Positions 50,521-59,670 of a DNA stretch of 64,000 bases are shown piece by piece. Position 1 is the first letter of the stretch. Every line of letters begins with the position of its first letter. The notes beneath the pieces were generated by a model. It searched no databases. It worked only from the letters and a program-made list of their open reading frames with translations, and had not been told where the DNA came from. The translations under genes were made by a program, and so were the position numbers. Source of the stretch: Pseudomonas cavernae (GTDB taxonomy: Bacteria; Pseudomonadota; Gammaproteobacteria; Pseudomonadales; Pseudomonadaceae); contig NZ_CP032419.1 of assembly GCF_003595175.1 (NCBI RefSeq), forward strand, positions 4,836,001-4,900,000, read 5' to 3'.

Positions 50521-52707
50521 ATGCAAGATGATCTCTCCCAACTGCTGAACTCCCTCAACGACGCTCAACGCCAGGCGGTAGCCGCGCCACTGGGGCGTCA
50601 ATTGGTCCTCGCCGGCGCCGGCTCGGGCAAGACCCGCGTGCTGGTGCACCGCATCGCCTGGCTGATCCAGGTCGAGCAGGCCTCGGCGCATTCGATCCTG
50701 TCGGTGACCTTCACCAACAAGGCCGCCGCCGAGATGCGCGTGCGCATCGAGCAGCTGCTCGGCCAGAGCCCCATGGGCATGTGGGTCGGCACCTTCCACG
50801 GCCTGGCCCACCGCCTGCTGCGCGCGCACTGGCAGGAAGCCGGGCTGAACCAGAACTTCCAGATCCTCGACTCCGACGACCAGCAGCGCCTGGTCAAGCG
50901 GGTGATCCGCGACCTCGGCCTCGACGAACAGCGCTGGCCGGCGCGCCAGGCGCAGTGGTTCATCAACGGCCAGAAGGACGAGGGCCTGCGTCCGCAGCAC
51001 ATCCAGGCCAGCGGCGACCTGTTCCTCGCCACCATGCGCAGCATCTACGAGGCCTACGAAGCGGCCTGCGCGCGCACCGGGGTGATCGACTTCTCCGAAC
51101 TGCTGCTGCGCGCCCTGGACCTGTGGCGCGACCACCCCGGCCTGCTCGAACATTACCAGCGGCGCTTCCGCCACATCCTGGTCGACGAGTTCCAGGACAC
51201 CAACGCCGTGCAGTACGCCTGGCTGCGCCTGCTGGCCAAGGGCGGCGCCAGCCTGATGGTGGTCGGCGACGACGACCAGTCGATCTACGGCTGGCGCGGC
51301 GCGCGGATCGAGAACATCCAGCAGTTCGGCGATGACTTCGCCGATGCGCAAACCATCCGCCTGGAGCAGAACTACCGCTCCACCGCCGGCATCCTCAAGG
51401 CCGCCAACGCGCTGATCGCCCACAATCAGGGGCGCCTGGGCAAGGAGCTGTGGACCGACGGCGGCGACGGCGAGCCGCTCAGCCTGTACGCCGCCTTTAA
51501 CGAGCACGACGAAGCGCGCTACGTGGTCGAGTCGATTGAGGACGCGCGGCGCAAGAGCGGCCTCAAGCGCAGCGAGATCGCCATCCTCTACCGTTCCAAC
51601 GCCCAGTCGCGGGTGCTGGAAGAAGCGCTGCTGCGCGAGAAGATTCCCTACCGTATCTACGGCGGCCAGCGCTTCTTTGAACGCGCCGAGATCAAGAACG
51701 CCATGGCCTACCTGCGCCTGCTCGACGGCCGCGGCAACGACGCGGCGCTGGAGCGGGTGATCAACGTGCCGCCGCGCGGGATCGGCGAGAAGACCGTGGA
51801 AACCCTGCGCGAGCTGGCCCGCCAGCAGCAGCTGTCGCTGTGGGAGGCGCTGCACCAGGCGGTCGGCAACAAGCTGGTCAGCAGCCGCGCCGCCGGTGCG
51901 CTGAACGCCTTCGTCGAGCTGATCGACGAACTGGCGCTGAAGGTCGAGCAGATGTCGCTGCACCTGATGACCCAGACCGTCATCGAGCAATCCGGCCTGC
52001 TCGCCTATCACCAGGAAGAGAAGGGCGAGAAGGCCCAGGCACGGGTGGAAAACCTCGAGGAACTGGTCAGCGCCGCGCGCGCCTTCGACAACGAGGAGCC
52101 GGAGGACGACCTCAGCCCGCTGCAGGCCTTCCTCGGCCACGCCTCGCTGGAGGCCGGCGACACCCAGGCCGGTCCCGACGAAGACTGCATCCAGCTGATG
52201 ACCCTGCACAGCGCCAAGGGCCTGGAATTCCCGCTGGTGTTCCTGGTCGGCATGGAGGAAGGCCTGTTCCCGCACAAGATGAGCCTGGAGGAGCCCGGGC
52301 GCCTCGAGGAAGAACGCCGTCTGGCCTACGTCGGCATCACCCGCGCCATGCAGCAGTTGGTGATCAGCTACGCCGAGACCCGCCGCCTGTACGGCAGCGA
52401 GACCTACAACAAGGTGTCGCGCTTCGTCCGCGAAATTCCGCCGGCGCTGATCCAGGAAGTGCGCCTGTCCAACAGCGTCAGCCGGCCGCTGGCCGGCGGC
52501 AGTTACAGCAACAGCGCGCTGTTCGCCGGCGCCGCCGTGCCGGACACCGGTTTCAACCTCGGCCAGGCGGTGCGCCACGCGCTGTTCGGCGACGGCGTGA
52601 TCCTCAACTTCGAAGGCGCCGGCGCCCAGGCGCGGGTGCAGGTGAAGTTCGAGAGCGAAGGCAGCAAGTGGCTGATGCTCGCCTACGCCAAGCTGCAAGC
52701 GCTGTAG
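50521..52707 (+). CDS. uvrD: DNA helicase II UvrD
   Basis: The 728-residue SF1A 3'-5' helicase acts in mismatch and nucleotide excision repair. Motifs are Q-motif LNDAQRQAV, Walker A LAGAGSGKTRVLVHRIAWL, Ia TFTNKAAAEM, II HILVDEFQDTN, III VVGDDDQSIYGWRGA, IV LEQNYRST, V TLHSAKGLEFPLVFLVGMEE and VI EERRLAYVGITRAM. A C-terminal RNAP/Tudor-like tail ends the protein. The ATG at 50521 gives the usual N-terminus. Confidence 0.97.
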   Translation: MQDDLSQLLNSLNDAQRQAVAAPLGRQLVLAGAGSGKTRVLVHRIAWLIQVEQASAHSILSVTFTNKAAAEMRVRIEQLLGQSPMGMWVGTFHGLAHRLLRAHWQEAGLNQNFQILDSDDQQRLVKRVIRDLGLDEQRWPARQAQWFINGQKDEGLRPQHIQASGDLFLATMRSIYEAYEAACARTGVIDFSELLLRALDLWRDHPGLLEHYQRRFRHILVDEFQDTNAVQYAWLRLLAKGGASLMVVGDDDQSIYGWRGARIENIQQFGDDFADAQTIRLEQNYRSTAGILKAANALIAHNQGRLGKELWTDGGDGEPLSLYAAFNEHDEARYVVESIEDARRKSGLKRSEIAILYRSNAQSRVLEEALLREKIPYRIYGGQRFFERAEIKNAMAYLRLLDGRGNDAALERVINVPPRGIGEKTVETLRELARQQQLSLWEALHQAVGNKLVSSRAAGALNAFVELIDELALKVEQMSLHLMTQTVIEQSGLLAYHQEEKGEKAQARVENLEELVSAARAFDNEEPEDDLSPLQAFLGHASLEAGDTQAGPDEDCIQLMTLHSAKGLEFPLVFLVGMEEGLFPHKMSLEEPGRLEEERRLAYVGITRAMQQLVISYAETRRLYGSETYNKVSRFVREIPPALIQEVRLSNSVSRPLAGGSYSNSALFAGAAVPDTGFNLGQAVRHALFGDGVILNFEGAGAQARVQVKFESEGSKWLMLAYAKLQAL

Positions 52708-52722
52708 CGGCCAAACGCAGCC

Positions 52723-52802
52723 CGTAGGGTGGAAAACCGAGCAGCGTTTTCCACCACAAGCCGGTGGATGTGCCAAGCGACATCCACCCCCACCCGCCCT
52801 AC
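52723..52802. repeat. GTAGGGTGGAAAAC / GGTGGATG compound repeat
   Basis: GTAGGGTGGAAAACCGAGCA with GTTTTCCACC, then GGTGGATGTGCCAAGCGACA with TCCACCC and CGCCCTAC, make two adjacent hairpins after uvrD. They share blocks with 35072-35137 and 61995-62027. Confidence 0.65.
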
Positions 52803-52871
52803 GGCTCCGCCGGTCGCCAGCCATGGCCCGGGCGATGCACCCGGCCATACTGAAAGGCGGAGGTGCCTCCC

Positions 52872-53450
52872 ATGTCCCACGCGTCACCCTCAGCCGAGCA
52901 GATCCTCGACACCGCCCTGCAACTCGCCGACCTCTGCGGCTGGGAGCGCCTGCAGCTGTTCGCGGTGGCCGCCGAACTCGGCGTCGGCCTGGAGGCCATC
53001 GGCCGCCACTACCGGCAGAAGGACGATCTGGTGGAAGCCTGGTTCGACCGCGCCGACCGGGCCCTGCTGGCCCACGCCCAGGCCGAGGCGCTGATCGGCC
53101 TGGATGCCGCGCAGCGTCTGGAGGAACTGCTGCTGACCTGGCTGCACAGCCTGGCGCCGCACCGTACGGTGACCGGGCAGATGCTGCTGTACAAGCTCGA
53201 ACCCGGGCATTTCCACCTGCAGGTACTCGGCCTGCTGCGGGTCAGCCGCACCGTGCAGTGGTGGCGCGAAGCGGCGCGCCGCGATAACCATCATCTGGCG
53301 CGCATCGTCGAGGAAAGTCTGCTGACTGGCGTGTATCTGCGCACCTTCGTGCACTGGCTACGGCACCCCGCGGAAGGCCAGAGCGAGCTGCGCGCCCTGC
53401 TGCGCCGCCAGCTGACACGCGGCCCCTTGCAACGCCTGTTGCGCCGTTAG
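52872..53450 (+). CDS. TetR-family transcriptional regulator
   Basis: The 192-residue protein has a TetR-like N-terminal helix-turn-helix (residues 8-55: ILDTALQLADLCGWERLQL, ELGVGLEAIGRHYRQKDDLV) and a helical ligand domain of low conservation. The ATG at 52872 follows GGAGGTGCC. The helix-turn-helix is somewhat divergent from typical TetR. Target genes are unknown; uvrD upstream and paiB downstream are separated by repeats. Confidence 0.82.
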   Translation: MSHASPSAEQILDTALQLADLCGWERLQLFAVAAELGVGLEAIGRHYRQKDDLVEAWFDRADRALLAHAQAEALIGLDAAQRLEELLLTWLHSLAPHRTVTGQMLLYKLEPGHFHLQVLGLLRVSRTVQWWREAARRDNHHLARIVEESLLTGVYLRTFVHWLRHPAEGQSELRALLRRQLTRGPLQRLLRR

Positions 53451-53451
53451 C

Positions 53452-53650
53452 AGGCGGTTGAAAAACGTAGGCGAGGCAGCCGAGACAAGGCAAAAACGGC
53501 CGAAAAAGCGCAGCTTACGTGCGGTAAATGAGCATGACTCGTTTCACTCGCCCTTCGGGCCGCGCTAAAGCGCGTTAGCAGCAAGCTGCTTGCCGAGGCC
53601 GTTTTTAACGCCGTATCGGCAACGCAGGTAGTTTTTCAACAGCCTGTTAG
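53452..53650. mobile_element. MITE-like element with long imperfect terminal repeats
   Basis: The left end GCAGGCGGTTGAAAAACGTA and the inverted right end AACAGGCTGTTGAAAAACTA start a TIR recognisable over about 55 bp, including a shared AAAAACGGCC. The interior has small hairpins (CGCTAAAGCG, GCAAGCTGCTTGC) and no open frame with coding character. The interior block AAGCGCAG-N-AATGAGCAT is shared with the element at 63613-63725. Confidence 0.75.
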
Positions 53651-54285
53651 TCATCGCGCGGCCAAGCCGCCATCTGCCCAGCGAGGCGCTGCTCCTCGGG
53701 CCGCACGGACTGCTCGAAGCCGCGCCGAACCCCGGCGATATCCTGCGCATCGCGGTTCTGGCTGAGCTTCCACTTGCCCTCGAGACGGCTGATCGGGATG
53801 GCGAAGCCGACGATGGCGCGCAGCATGGCGTCGATGTAGTCGGCCGGCGCGTCGCTCACCGCCCAGGGCTGCGCCCGCCCCTGCTCATGCCGCGCGCTCA
53901 GACGCGAGACCAGCGCCAGCAGCCGCTCGCGCTCATCGAATAGCTCGACCCGGCCGTAGGCATGCACCGCCAGGTAGTTCCAGGTCGGCACCACCTTGCC
54001 GTGCAGCGCCTTGCTCGGATAGACGCTTGGACTGACATAGCCCTCCGGCCCCTGGAACAGCACCAGCGCCTCGCCGCCGGCCAGCCCGCGCCACTGCGGA
54101 TTGGCGCGGGCGAAATGGCCGTAGAGGGTGCCGAACTCGCCCTCCTCGCGCGCCAGCAGCAAGGGCAGGTGGCTGGCCTGCAGGCCTTGCACATCCTGGC
54201 TGACCAGGGTCGCCAACGGCATCGCCTCGATCAGGTCGTGCAGGCTCGGCAGATCGGTCTGGGCAAAAGCGGAGGGAATGTACAC
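53647..54285 (-). CDS. PaiB-like FMN-binding transcriptional regulator
   Basis: The 212-residue protein of the PaiB/FMN-binding split-barrel family begins at a GTG (54285), giving the typical MYIPSAFAQ-like N-terminus, with GAGGA upstream. Family segments are ASHLPLLL near residue 37, YGHFARANPQWR near 55, GPEGYVSPSVYPSK near 80 and VVPTWNYLAVHAYG near 98. PaiB of Bacillus represses sporulation and degradative enzyme genes; the role in pseudomonads is unknown. Its stop lies within the right tip of the preceding MITE, so the element may have supplied the gene's last bases. Confidence 0.9.
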   Translation of the reverse strand: MYIPSAFAQTDLPSLHDLIEAMPLATLVSQDVQGLQASHLPLLLAREEGEFGTLYGHFARANPQWRGLAGGEALVLFQGPEGYVSPSVYPSKALHGKVVPTWNYLAVHAYGRVELFDERERLLALVSRLSARHEQGRAQPWAVSDAPADYIDAMLRAIVGFAIPISRLEGKWKLSQNRDAQDIAGVRRGFEQSVRPEEQRLAGQMAAWPRDD

Positions 54286-54454
54286 GGCGTGCGTCCTCGG
54301 AGCATTCTGCCGCAGGTGTAACACAGATGGCCCTGCAGATGGCCCTGGCTGACCAGCGGCAGCCGACATAAATCCGGAAACATTCTGTCGCTAGCCAGCG
54401 ACGCCAAGACGGGGCAGCATGGCGCGCGTGCCATCCATCAAACGGGAATTCCCT

Positions 54455-55309
54455 ATGCAACGCGTTCTCAGCCTCGTTCTGGCCCTGTGCGTCGGCCTGA
54501 CGCTCAGCCTCGACGTCAATGCCGCCAAACGTCTGGGCGGCGGCAAGTCGTTCGGCTCGGCGCCGACCCACCAGACTCGCCAGGCCCAGCCCAGCACTCC
54601 AGCCGCCGCCCCCACCGCGCCAGGTCGCGCGCCAGCCGCCGCCAGCGGTGCCTCGCGTTGGCTCGGCCCACTGGCCGGGATCGCCGCTGGCGGTCTGCTC
54701 GCCTCGATGTTCATGGGCGACGGCTTCGAAGGTTTCCAGATGTTCGACTTCCTGATCGTCGGCCTGCTCGCCTTCCTCGCCTTCCGCCTCTTCTCCGCGT
54801 GGCGTAAACGCCAGGCCCACGGCCAGCCAGCCGCCGCCGGTCATGCGCCGTTCCAGCGGCAGATGCCGGACCAGGTCGCGCCGCAGCCATCGATCTTCGG
54901 TGGTAGCTCCGCAGCCGCCGCGCCGCGGATCAATGCCCCGGCCTGGTTCAACGAGCAGCGCTTCCTCGAGCAGGGCCGCGAGCATTTCCTCGCCCTGCAG
55001 CAGCACTGGGATGCCAACGAGATGGACAAGCTCGTCGAGTACTTCACCCCGACCATGCTCAACTTCCTCAAGGAAGAACGCGCCAGCCTGGGTGACGCCT
55101 ACCAGTCCACCTATATCGACGACCTGCAGCTGCAGCTGGATGGCGTCGACGAACTGGCCGACAAGACCGTCGCCACCCTGACATTCAACGGAGTGGCCAA
55201 GAGCTCGCGCTTCGATCAGGGCGAAGCCTTCAGCGAAAGCTGGCGCATGGAGCGCGCCAACGGCGACAACCAGCCCTGGCTGGTGGCCGGTATCCGCCAG
55301 AACGGCTGA
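54455..55309 (+). CDS. Tim44-like domain membrane protein
   Basis: The 284-residue protein has a signal sequence (MQRVLSLVLALCVGLTLSLD), a low-complexity Ala/Pro region (residues 45-70) and two hydrophobic segments (LAGIAAGGLLASMF, FDFLIVGLLAFLAFRLFSAW). A C-terminal Tim44/TIM14-type domain follows from about 160 (NEQRFLEQGREHFLALQQHW, DANEMDKLVEYFTPTML). The ATG at 54455 follows AACGGGAA. Bacterial Tim44-like proteins are membrane-associated with unknown function. Confidence 0.88.
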   Translation: MQRVLSLVLALCVGLTLSLDVNAAKRLGGGKSFGSAPTHQTRQAQPSTPAAAPTAPGRAPAAASGASRWLGPLAGIAAGGLLASMFMGDGFEGFQMFDFLIVGLLAFLAFRLFSAWRKRQAHGQPAAAGHAPFQRQMPDQVAPQPSIFGGSSAAAAPRINAPAWFNEQRFLEQGREHFLALQQHWDANEMDKLVEYFTPTMLNFLKEERASLGDAYQSTYIDDLQLQLDGVDELADKTVATLTFNGVAKSSRFDQGEAFSESWRMERANGDNQPWLVAGIRQNG

Positions 55310-55325
55310 TCCTTCTGCGCCATGA

Positions 55326-55351
55326 ACAAACCCGGGCTTGCCCGGGTTTGT
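55326..55351 (+). terminator. Terminator after the Tim44-like gene
   Basis: An 11-bp stem (ACAAACCCGGG / CCCGGGTTTGT) with a CTTG loop is followed by CGTTTC. The U-tract is short. Confidence 0.8.
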
Positions 55352-55474
55352 CGTTTCAGTGCCGGCGGTGCCGGCGCCGGGCGATCGAGCGGCGCAAGTA
55401 GAAGCGTGGCGGCGCCGTCGCCGGCAGCGTCAGTGGCCGCCCGGCAGGCCGCTGCTGCACGGGTGGGCGTCCTT

Positions 55475-55939
55475 TCAGTGGCACAGCTCGCAGACCTCGG
55501 CGTGCGGCACCAACTTGAGGTACTGGTCCATCTGCAGGTGCACCAGGTTCTGGTGATCGCCGGCCTCCAGGTAGATGTCCTGCTGGCGGGTCAGCTGCGG
55601 GTCGACCAGCATCTTCATGCCGTAGGGTTCGCCCAACGCCGGCACGGCGCCGAGTTCGCAATCGTGGAACAGCCCGGCGATGGTCGCCTCGTTGCTCAGC
55701 TGCCAGTCCGTCGCGTCCGTGCGCACCTTGCCCAAGTCGAGGTGACGGCTGGCCGGCACCACCGCCATCAGGTAGTGGCCGTGACGATCATCGAGGATCA
55801 CCGACTTGGCCAGGCGCTCCGCCGGCACGTAGGCCACCCGCGCCGACTCCAGGCTGGTCGCCGAGTGCGGGTGGGCGACCAGCTCGAATTCGCAATGCGC
55901 GCTTTCCAGGCTGCGTTGTAGGGTTTTGGCCATTTGCAT
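55475..55939 (-). CDS. YbaK/ProX-type aminoacyl-tRNA deacylase domain protein
   Basis: The 154-residue protein belongs to the YbaK/EbsC superfamily, whose members hydrolyse mischarged tRNAs. Visible segments are VAYVPAERLAKSVILDD near residue 35, with the conserved lysine, HYLMAVVPASRHLDLGKVR near 54 and GAVPALGEPYGMKMLVDP near 95. The ATG at 55939 follows GGGAGGTAC. It may act on particular tRNAs or on other aminoacylated substrates. Convergent with the Tim44-like gene. Confidence 0.88.
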   Translation of the reverse strand: MQMAKTLQRSLESAHCEFELVAHPHSATSLESARVAYVPAERLAKSVILDDRHGHYLMAVVPASRHLDLGKVRTDATDWQLSNEATIAGLFHDCELGAVPALGEPYGMKMLVDPQLTRQQDIYLEAGDHQNLVHLQMDQYLKLVPHAEVCELCH

Positions 55940-56110
55940 GATGTACCTCCCAGCCCGAGGGCCTTGGCGAAACCGCAATACTTCTGCTCAAATTTTAGTC
56001 AGCCCAGCCAGGGCCGGCGGCAGATTTTACGACCATCCGACCCGCGGATTTTTCCACCCACACAGCGGCTACTGTATAAAGCGCATCCCACTGCACGAGG
56101 GCCTGTAGGC

Positions 56111-56518
56111 ATGGAAGAAGTCATCGAACAATTGCGCGAACTCAACGAGCCGGTACCGGTGCCACTGGAGCTACCGGACGAAGACCTGCTGGTGGAAATC
56201 GAGGAGCAGCTGCTGATCAACCTGCCCTTCGAGCTGCGCGAGTTCCTGCTCAAGGTCAGCGACGTGGTCTACGGCCACCTGGAGCCGGTGACCGCCAGCG
56301 ATCCACAGTCGCACACCTACCTGCCGGAAGTCGCCTCGGTGGCCTGGGACCTCGGCGTGCCGCGCGACCTGGTGCCGATCTGCCAGGACGGCCGCGACTA
56401 CTACGTGGTCGACATCGAGGGCGAGGTGACCCTGTGGTCCGGCGCCGAGGGCGAGCTGACCGACGAGACCTGGGATTCGGTGTGGCACTGGGCGCGGGAT
56501 GTGTGGCTGGAGAGCTGA
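56111..56518 (+). CDS. SMI1/KNR4 (SUKH) family protein
   Basis: The 135-residue acidic protein has the SUKH core: LRELNEPVPVPLELPDEDLL near residue 8, LPFELREFLLKVSDVVYG near 38, and a C-terminal WDSVWHWARDVWLES. SUKH domains are often immunity proteins of toxin systems, but solitary copies are common in Pseudomonas. No toxin gene is nearby, so a housekeeping role is equally possible. The ATG at 56111 has only a weak ribosome site (GAGGGCC). Confidence 0.82.
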   Translation: MEEVIEQLRELNEPVPVPLELPDEDLLVEIEEQLLINLPFELREFLLKVSDVVYGHLEPVTASDPQSHTYLPEVASVAWDLGVPRDLVPICQDGRDYYVVDIEGEVTLWSGAEGELTDETWDSVWHWARDVWLES

Positions 56519-56540
56519 GCCCCGGCACGAACCCGCTCTT

Positions 56541-56652
56541 GTAGGTTGGCGCTGAGCGCAGCGAAGCCCAACGACGAGGCCGAGCCCAGCAAAGAAGCTG
56601 TGACAACCGCCACTTGTTGGGCTTCGGCGCTGCGCCCCTCAACCCAACCTAC
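56541..56652. repeat. Intergenic inverted repeat GTAGGTTGG...CCAACCTAC
   Basis: The left arm GTAGGTTGGCGCTGAGCGCA, continuing GCGAAGCCCAAC, is matched by the inverted right arm GTTGGGCTTCGGCGCTGCGC, ending AACCCAACCTAC. They enclose about 43 bp. It is a non-coding palindromic element of Pseudomonas type. Confidence 0.75.
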
Positions 56653-56694
56653 GAGGGAAACCGCCGAACACCGCGCAGCCCGACGCCCGCCGAT

Positions 56695-58458
56695 TCAATG
56701 CCCGTTGTGCTGGCTGCCCTGCTCCAGGGTCTCCATCAGCGCCACCTGCATGCGCGTGTGCACGCGGATGAACCAGCGCCACAGCAAGGCGATCAGCCCG
56801 GCGGCGAGCACACCGATGACCACCAGCAGCTCGATGGTGGGCAGGATGCTCGCCGACAGGCCCATCAGCAGCACCAGGATGCCGGCCAGCGACAGCAGCG
56901 GGATCAGCTCGGCGATCGCCCGGCGCACCCGCAGCGTGTGGCGGCCGGCCTGCTCCGGGCGCACGCCCAGCTCGGCCAGCAGCATCGCCAGCGCCTTGAG
57001 CTTGCGGTAGGCGGCGATCAAAAACGGCAACGACAGCAGCAGCGCACCGCCCCAGATCAATGCCTTCTGCAGATTGCCCTGGGCGATCCATGGTTGCAGA
57101 TAGCCGGCCAGGCTCTCGGCAAACCAGGCGCTGGCGAGGAAGATCGCCACCACCAGCGCCAGGTTGACGCCGATCTGCAGCAAAATCTTGCGGATCATGC
57201 CCATCAGCAGCGCGCTCTGCCCCTGCGGCTGGATGCTGCGTAGCCAGTCGCCATACAGACCGAACACCCGTGCCAGGTTGTCCGGCATCCAGCCGGCCAG
57301 GCGCAACGCCAGTGGGTCGGCGGCGCGGATCAGGTACGGCGTGCTGAGGGTGGTGAGCGCCGACACGGCCACCGCCACCGGGTAGAGGAATTCGCTGGTG
57401 ACCTGCAGGGTCACGCCCAGCGCGGCGATGATGAAGGAGAACTCGCCGATCTGCGACAGGCCCATGCCGACGCGCAGCGAGGTGCGCCCGTCGTTGCCGG
57501 CGAGGAAGGCGCCGGTGCCGCAGGAGATCACCTTGCCGAGGATCACCGCGAGGGTGATCAGCGCGATCGGCCAGGCGTACTCGACCAGCACCGCCGGGTC
57601 GATCAACAGGCCTATGGCGACGAAGAAGATCGCACTGAACAGGTCGCGCACCGGCTCCACCAGGCGCTCGATCTGCTCCAGCTGGCGCGACTCGGCCATG
57701 ATCGCGCCGATCAGGAAGGCGCCCAGGACCATGCTGTACTCCAGCTTGACCACCAGCAGGGAGAAGCCGAAGCACAGGCCAAGCACGGTGATCAGCAGCA
57801 TCTCGTTGCTCTCGAACTGCGCCACGTAGGCGAGCAGGCGCGGCACCAGGAGGATGCCGATCACCAGGGCGACGATCATGAACAGCGACAGCTTGCCGAC
57901 CGTGGCGAACACCTCTCCGGTCTCCACCGCGCCGCTCACCGCGATGCCCGACAGCAGGGCGATGATGCCGATGCCGAGGATGTCCTCGACTATCAGCACG
58001 CCGAAGATCAGCTGGGCGAAGCGCTCCTGCTTCATCTTCAGGTCGCCGAGCGCCTTGACGATGATGGTGGTCGAGGAAATCGCCAGGATCGCGCCGAGGA
58101 ACAGCGAATCCATGTTGCTCCAGGCGAAGAACTGGCCGATCTGGTAGCCGATCCAGATCATCAGGGCAATTTCCAGGAAGGCGGCGATGAACGCCGTGGC
58201 GCCGACCTGGAACAGCTTGCGCAGGGAAAACTCCAGGCCCAGGCAGAACATCAGGAAGATCACTCCCAGCTCGGCGAGGGTCTTGATGGTGTCTTCGTCG
58301 TGGATCAGGGCGAACGGCGGCGTGTGCGGGCCGATGATGAAGCCGGCGATGATGTAGCCGAGCACCACCGGCTGCTTGAAGCGGTGGCAGAGGATGGTGA
58401 CCATCCCGGCAATCAGCATGATCACCGCCAGATCCTGGATAAAACTGATGGCATGCAT
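56695..58458 (-). CDS. CPA2 family monovalent cation:proton antiporter (YbaL/KefB-like)
   Basis: The 587-residue membrane protein has about 12-13 segments. Family landmarks are VVLGYIIAGFIIGPHTPPF near residue 31, LGVIFLMFCLGLEFSLRKL near 64, SSTTIIVKALGDLKM near 126 and a long C-terminal membrane extension (residues 400-575). It has no C-terminal RCK/TrkA-N nucleotide-binding domain, unlike KefB/KefC, so ligand gating differs. It exchanges K+ or Na+ for H+; the ion is not predictable. Start at 58458. Confidence 0.92.
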   Translation of the reverse strand: MHAISFIQDLAVIMLIAGMVTILCHRFKQPVVLGYIIAGFIIGPHTPPFALIHDEDTIKTLAELGVIFLMFCLGLEFSLRKLFQVGATAFIAAFLEIALMIWIGYQIGQFFAWSNMDSLFLGAILAISSTTIIVKALGDLKMKQERFAQLIFGVLIVEDILGIGIIALLSGIAVSGAVETGEVFATVGKLSLFMIVALVIGILLVPRLLAYVAQFESNEMLLITVLGLCFGFSLLVVKLEYSMVLGAFLIGAIMAESRQLEQIERLVEPVRDLFSAIFFVAIGLLIDPAVLVEYAWPIALITLAVILGKVISCGTGAFLAGNDGRTSLRVGMGLSQIGEFSFIIAALGVTLQVTSEFLYPVAVAVSALTTLSTPYLIRAADPLALRLAGWMPDNLARVFGLYGDWLRSIQPQGQSALLMGMIRKILLQIGVNLALVVAIFLASAWFAESLAGYLQPWIAQGNLQKALIWGGALLLSLPFLIAAYRKLKALAMLLAELGVRPEQAGRHTLRVRRAIAELIPLLSLAGILVLLMGLSASILPTIELLVVIGVLAAGLIALLWRWFIRVHTRMQVALMETLEQGSQHNGH

Positions 58459-59043
58459 GGCGGCAAACTCCTTCGGCTGCTGAGCACTCTGACGGGCAAG
58501 CGCCCGCGTCCGTGCTCGGATTCTCTCCTGGCTCCGCGGGAGCCGCGTGGAATAAGGGGACTATTAAATACCCGCCAGCGCGGGAGCGGCCAGGGTAGCA
58601 TCAGCCAGCGCCCCGGCAGGCGCGGGCAATATGCGGAAACAGTTGGTTGGCCGTAACGGCGCCGGGAGGAGCGCAATCAGCTGATGCAACGGCATTGCGC
58701 CGCATGCCCTCTCGACGCCCTCGGGGCAATGCGCTGCGCTTATTGCACCTACGGGCTGATTCATTGTTCGACAGGGCTTTGGGCAGTCTGGGTCAGGGTT
58801 TCAAGGTGAATTGTCCATGAGCAACCTTGGCCGCATCGATCACCACCTGCAACGAAAAGGGTCGTCAACATTTAAATTTAATTACTCCGCCCCTCTCCCG
58901 TTTAACTATGGATGGTCGCGATAAGGGGTCGTAGTGATTTAATTCAGATTAATCACTACGACCCCTTTGGCCGACGGAAGGCTCCGAAGGCTCGGCCGAC
59001 CGGTGAAAAAAACAATTACCTATATGACTCGGCGGTGCGTGAT
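58459..59043. other. Intergenic region, left edge of the accessory island
   Basis: Non-coding sequence of 585 bp. Up to about 58760 it is GC-rich with a partial GCATTGCGC / AATGCGCTGCGC inverted repeat (58693-58751). From about 58860 it becomes AT-richer (CATTTAAATTTAATTACTCC at 58869-58888), marking the island edge; a related CATTTAACTTTAATTACTCC lies at 61787-61806 at the other edge. Confidence 0.55.
58923..58967. repeat. Island palindrome copy A
   Basis: A perfect 17-bp stem (AAGGGGTCGTAGTGATT / AATCACTACGACCCCTT) with an 11-nt loop. It is followed by a second small inverted repeat GGCCGA...TCGGCC (58969-58997). It lies 77 bp beyond the stop of the first small secreted-protein gene. Confidence 0.9.
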
Positions 59044-59523
59044 TCATCGGCACAAAAATTCGAATTTACCGACCTCCGACGTCAACTCGCCCTTGGCATT
59101 GAACGTGAGGTGAAAATGAATAATGTAGTACAGATCCGGCACGTCCCTGTCCAACGAGATCATCATGCCGGTGATTGGCACCCCGAAAGTCACCACACCG
59201 GCGGTCGTAGCGGTTTCCGTGTAGACCGCAGTGTCGCGGACCACATACTTGGCACCGGTAACCGATCCCACGCCAGTGCCGCGGAGCTGGGATTGGATTA
59301 CGGTGTGCAGCCCACCGGATCCATCCTCCATAACCTTCAGTTCAAATAAAGCCTGCACGGTAATGGCGACATCCTCTGGATAGCAGGGGTTAAAACCCAC
59401 GACCTCAAACGGCTGCCAGCCGGTGCGGTCATTCTGCGCCGAAGGCGCCGCCGCAAAGGCGGCTGGAGCGCCCATGAGAATGAGAGAAATCAGGGTTACT
59501 ATGAATATGCTCAAGCGTCTCAT
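59044..59523 (-). CDS. Small secreted protein of unknown function, copy 1
   Basis: The 159-residue protein has a clear Sec signal peptide (MRRLSIFIVTLISLILMG, cleavage after AAFAA). The mature part is beta-rich with two cysteines (near residue 47 in FNPCYPEDVAITV, and at the C-terminus FEFLC), suggesting one disulfide, and the segment RGTGVGSVTGAKYVV. It is paralogous to the product of 61025-61516, sharing most of the signal peptide, AAPSAQNDR, WQPFE and TGVG-TGAKYV. The pattern NPC-ED...GG-H...GTG-G--SGAKY recalls secreted soil-bacterial proteins of unknown role. AGAGGACAAAGT precedes the ATG. Confidence 0.88.
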   Translation of the reverse strand: MRRLSIFIVTLISLILMGAPAAFAAAPSAQNDRTGWQPFEVVGFNPCYPEDVAITVQALFELKVMEDGSGGLHTVIQSQLRGTGVGSVTGAKYVVRDTAVYTETATTAGVVTFGVPITGMMISLDRDVPDLYYIIHFHLTFNAKGELTSEVGKFEFLCR

Positions 59524-59617
59524 ACTTTGTCCTCTTCTATTAATGCAACATGTTCAGTTCAATAGTTAATCCCCCCGCAAGAATCAAAAATCACACTCAA
59601 CGTCATCGCCTAGCGAT

Positions 59618-59662
59618 AAGGGGTCGTAGTGAGTTAATTCAGATTAATCACTACGACCCCTT
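59618..59662. repeat. Island palindrome copy B
   Basis: The same palindrome as copy A with one stem mismatch (GTGAGTT against GTGATTT). Its right arm ends 9 bp from the propeller gene's stop, so it may terminate that transcript. It sits about 95 bp upstream of the copy-1 gene. Confidence 0.9.
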
Positions 59663-59670
59663 TGGCGCGC

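Noticed and set aside
50380..52887. Minus-strand open frame of 835 codons opposite uvrD
   Set aside because: The composition is typical of antisense frames in high-GC DNA, and UvrD helicase motifs are complete on the plus strand.
56111..56518. SUKH protein as immunity part of a contact-dependent toxin system
   Set aside because: No polymorphic toxin, Rhs or CdiA gene lies near it; the neighbours are housekeeping genes.
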